Below are positions 58,778 through 64,000 of a DNA stretch of 64,000 nucleotides, piece after piece (within the stretch, counting starts at the first letter, position 1; every line of letters begins with the position of its first letter). A model generated the notes under the pieces. It searched no databases, was not told where the DNA came from, and saw only the letters and a list, made by a program, of their open reading frames with translations. The DNA comes from Algorimicrobium sediminis (lineage in GTDB: Bacteria > Bacteroidota > Bacteroidia > Flavobacteriales > Flavobacteriaceae). The stretch spans positions 806,001-870,000 of the forward strand of contig NZ_JBHULS010000001.1 of assembly GCF_042684585.1 (NCBI RefSeq), read 5' to 3'. The position numbers were made by a program, and so were the translations under genes.

Positions 58778-58814
58778 AAAAAGCACATTCATGGTTATTT
58801 AAATGTGCTTTTTT
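58778..58814 (+). terminator. Terminator between the barrel protein and the nucleotidyltransferase gene
   Basis: AAAAGCACATT and AATGTGCTTTT form an 11-bp stem with a 12-base loop, followed by a T run. It ends the small outer-membrane protein transcript and lies only 12 bases before the next ATG. Confidence 0.85.
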
Positions 58815-58825
58815 ACTTTTGCATT

Positions 58826-59707
58826 ATGGCAAAAAAAACACTGGCTATTATGGCCGCAGGCATGGGTACGCGTTTTGGAAGTTTAAAACAATTACACCCC
58901 GTTTATAACGCATTTACTTTAATGGATTTTAGCATTTTTGATGCGCTACAGGCCGGCTACAACCATATTGTTTTTATTGTTAGAGATGATATTTTAAACT
59001 TATTTAAAGAACGCTATACTAATTGGTTACCGCCAAACGTACGGGTAGATTTTGTTGTTCAAGAAGCGAATTTTCCAGAGGTGCCTCTGCGTAAAAAACC
59101 ATGGGGAACAGGACATGCCCTTTTAGCCTTAAAAAATTTGATTTTAAATAAGTTTAGCTTAATTAATGCCGATGATTATTATGGGAAGGATGCTTTTAAA
59201 CGTATGTTTAAGGCATTGTATACCGAAACTAGTAACAACCATTATTTAATAGGCTATCCCTTAAAAAATACTCTATCGGAAAACGGTTCGGTTTCAAGAG
59301 GAATCTGTAAAACAGATGCTAACAACAAACTTATTTCTATTGAAGAACACACCCAAATAACGGCATTCAACTTTAATGAAATTGGCAATCCTGAAAAACA
59401 AAAACAACATCTTTTAAATCCGGAAAGTTTGGCTTCAATGAACTTTTGGGGTTTTAACCCCTGTGTTTTTGATATTGCCGAACCCTTGTTTGAAGTGTTT
59501 AAAAAACAAACAACCAATATAAAGCAAGATGAATTTTATATTACCTACATAATCCAAGCTCTTTTAAACCAATCGGAAACCTCCATAATGGTGTTACCCA
59601 CAAAAGCCAAATGGTTTGGCGTTACCTATGCCGCCGATGAACCCATTGTGCGAAACCACCTAATACAACAAATAGCCCAAAACCAATATCCAAAAAAGCT
59701 ATGGTAA
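58826..59707 (+). CDS. Sugar-phosphate nucleotidyltransferase-like protein
   Basis: The 293-residue protein is of the NTP-transferase superfamily. The nucleotide-binding signature AAGMGTRFGSLKQL (about 9-22) opens the frame, then HALLALKN, INADDYYG (metal-binding Asp pair) and a C-terminal region without a hexapeptide repeat. It resembles the GlmU N-domain or MurNAc/GlcNAc uridylyltransferases, and would make UDP-sugar from sugar-1-phosphate. The ATG at 58826 is chosen over a GTG at 58805 that falls in the terminator. It overlaps the next gene by 7 bases (ATGGTAA), so the two are translationally coupled. Confidence 0.82.
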   Translation: MAKKTLAIMAAGMGTRFGSLKQLHPVYNAFTLMDFSIFDALQAGYNHIVFIVRDDILNLFKERYTNWLPPNVRVDFVVQEANFPEVPLRKKPWGTGHALLALKNLILNKFSLINADDYYGKDAFKRMFKALYTETSNNHYLIGYPLKNTLSENGSVSRGICKTDANNKLISIEEHTQITAFNFNEIGNPEKQKQHLLNPESLASMNFWGFNPCVFDIAEPLFEVFKKQTTNIKQDEFYITYIIQALLNQSETSIMVLPTKAKWFGVTYAADEPIVRNHLIQQIAQNQYPKKLW

Positions 59708-60786
59708 CAGAAATCGAATTGGAAACTATAGGAAGGGCTTTTGGTATTAAAACACCTTTTAAAAAGCATGAAGCATTAACTTCTGGACATATAAACGACA
59801 CCTATTTAGTAACACAATGGAACGATGAAAAATATATTGTACAACGGTTAAACCACCTTGTATTCCCAAATATACACGCTGTAATGGCTAATAAAGTTTT
59901 AGTAAGTACTCATTTACAAAAACAATATGCGCATGCAGCATCACCGTATCAAGCCGTTTCTTTTTTAAAAACAACACAAAACGCATATGTATATTTTTAT
60001 AAAAATACATACTGGAATGTCATGCTGTACATACCCAATGCGGTAACTATACAAACAACAAAAAATCCTGATATAACCCAGGAAGCAGGCAAACTTTATG
60101 GCGATTTTATTTTTCGAACCAGTGGTATAAAAATCAGTAGCCTTGATGTTACCTTGCCCAAGTTTCATGACGTTTCTTGGCGGTTTACCCAATTTAATAC
60201 AGCCCTAGAACAGGCTAATAACCAACGGAAAAAACAAGCCCAAGAGACTATAAATTTTGCTCAAACCCATGTGGTTGCCATGCAAAAAATTGAGCAATTA
60301 CAAGCACATAACAAAATTCCAATACGGATTACTCACAACGACACCAAGCTAACAAATATTTTATTTAATGCCAATTATAAGGGACTAGCAGTTATTGATT
60401 TAGATACTGTTATGCCTGGTTCCGTTTTATTTGATTTTGGCGATTCGGTAAGATCTATTTGCGCCACAACCACCGAAGATGACCCCAATGAGGCCGGCAC
60501 TCATATAAATCTGGAATTATACAGTGCCTTTTGTACCGGTTTTGCAAGTCAAGTAAACACGCTTTTAACACCTACAGAAAAAGCCAATTTAGTTCTGGGT
60601 GTACAAACATTAATTTATATCATGGGCTTGCGCTTTGTAACCGATTTTTTGAATAACGATACCTATTACAAAACGCGGTATGAAAACCATAATTTAGACC
60701 GTGCCAATAATCAGTTTGCCTTACTAAAATCGGTATTTGCACAAGTAGAAGCTATGGAACGTATTACCCAGAAACATTTTAGATAA
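59701..60786 (+). CDS. APH-fold sugar kinase (NahK-like)
   Basis: The 361-residue aminoglycoside phosphotransferase-fold protein has HINDTYLV (nucleotide loop), RITHNDTKLTNILFN (catalytic loop H-N-D-x-K-L-x-N) and VIDLDTVMPGSVLFDFGDSVR (DLD metal motif). These match the N-acetylhexosamine 1-kinase (NahK/LnpB) type more than antibiotic kinases. It would phosphorylate GlcNAc or GalNAc at C1 for the preceding nucleotidyltransferase, giving a salvage route to UDP-HexNAc. The gene converges with a GH109-like gene, overlapping its end by 8 bases. Confidence 0.8.
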   Translation: MVTEIELETIGRAFGIKTPFKKHEALTSGHINDTYLVTQWNDEKYIVQRLNHLVFPNIHAVMANKVLVSTHLQKQYAHAASPYQAVSFLKTTQNAYVYFYKNTYWNVMLYIPNAVTIQTTKNPDITQEAGKLYGDFIFRTSGIKISSLDVTLPKFHDVSWRFTQFNTALEQANNQRKKQAQETINFAQTHVVAMQKIEQLQAHNKIPIRITHNDTKLTNILFNANYKGLAVIDLDTVMPGSVLFDFGDSVRSICATTTEDDPNEAGTHINLELYSAFCTGFASQVNTLLTPTEKANLVLGVQTLIYIMGLRFVTDFLNNDTYYKTRYENHNLDRANNQFALLKSVFAQVEAMERITQKHFR

Positions 60787-62185
60787 TATCTCGCAAAACT
60801 TCATTTTTCCGGAAAGTTTTCCACGTACCGCCCGTAAAATCTGGTATTTTAACAGGCATACTTTGGTTGGTCACCGATAGTTCGGACAAGGGAGTAATGG
60901 CACTCCAAAGAACGCCATCGTATAAATTAATATCCAGTGGTAAACCTAAATTTAAACAACGAATAAGTCGGTATATCATGACAAAATCCATGCCCCCATG
61001 GCCCACTGCCTTGGCATCTATTTGTGTGCGTAATTTTTGCCATAACGGATGGTCGTAACGCGTTCTGTATTCGGCATACTCTTTGTCATCCAACCACTTA
61101 TGATTCCATTGCAGGTCCTCATGATTAATATATAAACGGGACGGATAGCCTTCATGAACAGCTTTCGTACCAGTAACCGTGTTTAAACGGGAATACGGGC
61201 GACCTGTATGAGTATCGAACTGAAGCATGATTGTTTTACCATTTTTAGTTTTAATTAACGAGGTATTCATATCGCCGCAAGTAAACTCATGGGTTCTAAA
61301 ATTTTCTTTTTTTGCTGCCTCGCTTAAACTTTGCTCGCGCGAACTCATACTTACCAAATAATCGTAGGTATCGCCGCGCCCAATGTCCATATAAAAACTC
61401 ACAGGACCCAAGCCATGCCCCGTGTAAAAATTACCGGTATTTGTTTCATGATGTTTTATACGCCACTGATTTTGATAATACGCCGTGTCCAACATATGCT
61501 TACGCAAATCGTGTATATAAGCACCTTCAGCGTGATTTATATCGCCAAAAACCCCTTCGCTAATCATGTTTAATAGCCAAAGTTCTTCGCCGTTAAAACA
61601 ACAATTTTCCAAATATATACAGTGTTTTTGCGCGCGTTCGGCAACCTCAATTAGTTTCCAACAGTCCGCCAAAGTTAATGCTAAAGGTTGTTCGCAGCCT
61701 ACGTGCTTACCATGCTCCATACCGTAAACACACATTTCGGTATGGGTATTCCAGGGTGTGGCAATTAATAATAAATCAATATCGTCGCGTTTGGCTAAAT
61801 CTTTCCAAGCGTTGGGGCTTCCAAAATAAATATCGGCTTCTTTGTTTTGAATGGTTTTTAAGTAACTATTATGCTTATTTACTTTTTCCTCTTTTAAATC
61901 GGATAGTGCAACAATTTCGGCAAAATTATTTTGTATTAAATATTCAAACATTTGCAAAAGGACGCCCCCTCTGTTACCCATGCCAATCATTCCAATACGC
62001 ACTTTTTTTATGGGTTTATCGGCAAAGCCAACCATAGTGCCTTTGGCCCTTTGGGAGCTTAATAAATCATTTACAGCCTGAAGATCAGGATTAGTAGCAT
62101 TGGCAGAACTGGTCAAAAAATTGGGTGTTAAGCCTAGAAACAAGCCCGCTTTAGTTGTTAGATTTAAAAAGGATTTTCTGTTCAT
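60779..62185 (-). CDS. Gfo/Idh/MocA-family, GH109-like NAD-dependent enzyme
   Basis: The 468-residue protein has an N-terminal signal-like stretch (about 1-29, NRKSFLNLTTKAGLFLGLTP), which resembles a degenerate Tat signal. Then come a Rossmann fold (about 62-190: VRIGMIGMGNRGGVLL, TPWNTHTEMC, GCEQPLAL) and a C-terminal Gfo/Idh/MocA domain with LENCCFNGEELWLLNM and AEGAYIHDLR, features of GH109 alpha-N-acetylgalactosaminidases that use NAD. It probably acts in the periplasm on a HexNAc glycan, next to a putative HexNAc salvage pair on the other strand. A simple inositol-type dehydrogenase remains possible. Confidence 0.8.
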   Translation of the reverse strand: MNRKSFLNLTTKAGLFLGLTPNFLTSSANATNPDLQAVNDLLSSQRAKGTMVGFADKPIKKVRIGMIGMGNRGGVLLQMFEYLIQNNFAEIVALSDLKEEKVNKHNSYLKTIQNKEADIYFGSPNAWKDLAKRDDIDLLLIATPWNTHTEMCVYGMEHGKHVGCEQPLALTLADCWKLIEVAERAQKHCIYLENCCFNGEELWLLNMISEGVFGDINHAEGAYIHDLRKHMLDTAYYQNQWRIKHHETNTGNFYTGHGLGPVSFYMDIGRGDTYDYLVSMSSREQSLSEAAKKENFRTHEFTCGDMNTSLIKTKNGKTIMLQFDTHTGRPYSRLNTVTGTKAVHEGYPSRLYINHEDLQWNHKWLDDKEYAEYRTRYDHPLWQKLRTQIDAKAVGHGGMDFVMIYRLIRCLNLGLPLDINLYDGVLWSAITPLSELSVTNQSMPVKIPDFTGGTWKTFRKNEVLRDII

Positions 62186-62325
62186 ACTAAATTCGCATTT
62201 ATTGGAACTACAAGGTATTAAATAAGTTTTATTTTGAATTGTTTATGCCCTTATCAAGCAATTTAAAGGTCGTTTAAAACTACAAAAAAGCTTTCATGCT
62301 TGCGATGCTTTTAAGCTACAAAAAC

Positions 62326-63474
62326 TTAACAATCCTGACATTGTGTGCTGCTTTTGGCTAATGTTTTGGCGTAAATAGCTTCGTATTGTGGCACAATTTT
62401 AGAAATATCGAAATTTAAAGCCTGTTCTCTAGCTTGTTTTTTAAACCTATTTAATGTTTCGTCGTCTTTTAAAATGGCTAATGCGTTTGTGCTCATGGCT
62501 TCAATATCTCCTACCGGACTTAAAAAACCAGAAATACCGTGAATGTTTACTTCTGGAATACCGCCAGAATTACTAGAAATAACTGGAACACCTGATGCCA
62601 TGGCTTCTAAAGCCGCCAAGCCAAAACTTTCGGTTTCAGACGGTAGAATAAATAAATCCGAAAAACATAAAATCCGATCAATTTCATGACTATTACCTAA
62701 AAACACCACCTGGTTTTCTATGCCCAGCTTGCTTGCCCATTTTTCGGCTACTTCTTTCTCGGGGCCTTCACCAACCATCATTAATTTAGCAGGAATTTGT
62801 TTTTGAATGGCGTAGAAAATTTTCACAACATCGGCAATGCGTTTTACAGGCCTGAAATTACTTATATGTGTAATAATGCGCTCGTTATCCTTGGCCATCA
62901 TAGCGCGCTGGCAATCGGTAAAATGATTGGTATGTTTACTTATATCGATAAAGTTTGTAACTACCTCGATGTCTTTTTTAATACCAAAAAGACGTAGGGT
63001 ATCTTGTTTTAAGCTTTTTGAAACGGATGTTACTGCATCCGATTCGTTAATGCTAAATGTAACAGCCGATTTGTAAAACGGGTGACTCCCAACCAAGGTA
63101 ATATCGGTGCCATGCAAGGTCGTAACAATGGGAATATGAATGTGTTCCACCTCCAACATTTTTTTTGCCATATAAGCCGCGTAGGCATGTGGAATGGCAT
63201 AATGAACATGCAGTAATTCTATTTTATGCAATTTTACCATGTCCACTAATTTGCTGGACAGGGCCAACTCGTAGGGCTGATAATGAAATAAAGGATACTC
63301 CGGTACGGTAACTTCATGAAAATGCACATTACTACCAAGTAAATCTAGCCTTACAGGTTGTTTATACGTAATAAAATGTACTTCATGCCCGCGTTTTGAT
63401 AACTCGATACCCAGTTCTGTTGCCACAACGCCACTACCCCCAAAGGTAGGGTAACATACAATGCCTATTTTCAT
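62326..63474 (-). CDS. bshA: N-acetyl-alpha-D-glucosaminyl L-malate synthase
   Basis: BshA is the first enzyme of bacillithiol synthesis; it joins UDP-GlcNAc to L-malate. The 382-residue GT4-type protein has the diagnostic N-terminus KIGIVCYPTFGGSGVVATEL, HVHYAIPHAYAAYMAKKM (substrate loop), THISNFRPVKR, and ETESFGLAALEAMASGVPVIS (donor-binding E-x7-E). The other bsh genes (bshB, bshC) are not in the window. A DinB-superfamily protein at 28658 belongs to the family of bacillithiol transferases. Confidence 0.95.
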   Translation of the reverse strand: MKIGIVCYPTFGGSGVVATELGIELSKRGHEVHFITYKQPVRLDLLGSNVHFHEVTVPEYPLFHYQPYELALSSKLVDMVKLHKIELLHVHYAIPHAYAAYMAKKMLEVEHIHIPIVTTLHGTDITLVGSHPFYKSAVTFSINESDAVTSVSKSLKQDTLRLFGIKKDIEVVTNFIDISKHTNHFTDCQRAMMAKDNERIITHISNFRPVKRIADVVKIFYAIQKQIPAKLMMVGEGPEKEVAEKWASKLGIENQVVFLGNSHEIDRILCFSDLFILPSETESFGLAALEAMASGVPVISSNSGGIPEVNIHGISGFLSPVGDIEAMSTNALAILKDDETLNRFKKQAREQALNFDISKIVPQYEAIYAKTLAKSSTQCQDC

Positions 63475-63551
63475 TTTTCTTATTTTTAATTACAATTATC
63501 AACCGGTTATCAGGCTTATTTGTGTTCTGTTTTATTCCCAATTAAGCAGTA

Positions 63552-64000
63552 CTATTTGTCGGTAATAGCCTCGTAAATGAGTTGTTGAATATCGGTTCGT
63601 ATATTTTCTTTTAACAGCTTATTCGACTCGGAGTTTGGGTAGGTTCGGTTAGCTAAAAACACATACACAATTTCTTCCTCTGGATCTGCCCAAGCGTAGG
63701 TTCCTGTAAATCCAGAGTGACCAAAACTGGACATCGATACACAACCACAAGTGGGTCCAGACTCGGACAACTGTGGCTTATCGAATCCAACGCCACGCCT
63801 TACGTCCTGTTCGCAATAAAAACAAGTGTTAAACTTATCTAGGGTTTCTGGTTTAAAATAGCGTTTACCACCATAAAATCCTTTTTGTAAATATGTTTGC
63901 ATAATTTTTGCTACATCGTTAGCATTGCTAAACACTCCTGCATGCCCACCAACACCACCTTGCATGGCAGCACCCATATCGTGCACATAACCTTGAATTT
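63552..64000 (-). CDS. C-terminal part of a serine hydrolase (beta-lactamase-like), probably the 3' end of a GH3-serine hydrolase fusion
   Basis: The frame runs off the right edge of the window without a start codon, so only the last ~149 residues are seen. They show beta-lactamase-family C-terminal features: VHDMGAAMQGGVGGHAGVFS, YAWADPEEEIVYVFLANRTYPNSE, and a C-terminal helix. In Flavobacteriia a gene encoding a glycoside hydrolase family 3 N-terminal domain fused to such a serine hydrolase often sits beside bshA; this matches my memory of that arrangement. The GH3 part would lie beyond the window. The codon at 63986 is a GTG inside the frame and not the true start. Confidence 0.78.
   Translation of the reverse strand, partial: IQGYVHDMGAAMQGGVGGHAGVFSNANDVAKIMQTYLQKGFYGGKRYFKPETLDKFNTCFYCEQDVRRGVGFDKPQLSESGPTCGCVSMSSFGHSGFTGTYAWADPEEEIVYVFLANRTYPNSESNKLLKENIRTDIQQLIYEAITDK

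Noticed and set aside
58814..58821. TACTTTTG as a -7 box of the nucleotidyltransferase gene
   Set aside because: It matches TAnnTTTG but would put the transcription start at or after the ATG (58826), within a terminator tail. Leaderless transcription is possible, but the match is likely chance in a T-rich stretch.
1..64000. CRISPR arrays, insertion sequences, prophage or tRNA/rRNA genes
   Set aside because: No regularly spaced repeats, no transposase- or phage-like proteins, no terminal repeats, and no tRNA-type T-loop or acceptor patterns were seen. Base composition looks even throughout.

Overview
The window looks like chromosomal core sequence from a member of the Flavobacteriaceae (phylum Bacteroidota). 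Four things point there: AT-rich DNA; the Bacteroidota -7 promoter box TAnnTTTG upstream of many genes; few visible Shine-Dalgarno sequences; and typical lineage markers. The markers are a PorX-type response regulator with a PglZ domain, an LpxC-FabZ fusion, bifunctional HisB and HisIE, BshA for bacillithiol, a ParC/ParE pair next to small lipoproteins, and DUF6146, DUF6787 and DUF5916 proteins. I cannot place it below family level. No rRNA, tRNA, CRISPR array, insertion sequence or prophage was seen.

Layout. 1-2970: mechanosensitive channel, Dps, TruA and a small membrane protein. 2971-10340: a complete histidine operon on the minus strand (hisG-D-C-B-H-A-F-IE). It is preceded by a short unannotated leader ORF with a run of His codons and by a terminator hairpin, that is, a classical translation-coupled attenuator. 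10395-21303: a long minus-strand block of envelope and central genes (HD phosphohydrolase, lpxD, lpxC-fabZ, lpxA, efp, a second LpxD-like acyltransferase, sucD, fabG, a VWA membrane protein and an SPFH protein). 21329-26105: plus-strand porX, tsaE, a 47-residue secreted peptide, a membrane protein, ald and a DUF4258-like protein. 26324-32377: proline dehydrogenase, aroB, DinB, Lrp, an M14 peptidase, an XRE regulator, a lipoprotein and a two-helix micro-protein. 32383-39751: parC, parE, a GT-C glycosyltransferase and ychF. 40005-43807: ferredoxin, a LuxC-type acyl-CoA reductase, serC and serA. 44138-51671: lipoprotein, a small operon with a His/Cys-rich secreted protein leading to a TonB receptor with a long His/Asp/Glu loop (probable metal uptake), DUF5916 and a LolD-type ATPase. 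51752-58080: flavodoxin-like protein, dicarboxylate symporter, aroC and a large FAD/Fe-S oxidase. 58212-64000: small beta-barrel protein, a nucleotidyltransferase-sugar kinase pair facing a GH109-like enzyme, bshA, and the 3' end of a serine hydrolase.

How the genes work together. Amino acid supply is well represented (his, ser, aroB, aroC, ald, prodh), and so is lipid A synthesis. The best-supported regulatory element is the his attenuator at 10196-10315. Other points worth following are a repeated palindromic motif that overlaps promoter boxes around the XRE gene, the His-rich TonB system, the amino-sugar-like kinase/nucleotidyltransferase pair, and the 47-residue secreted peptide. All functions are read from sequence motifs and remembered family features. 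No database search was possible.
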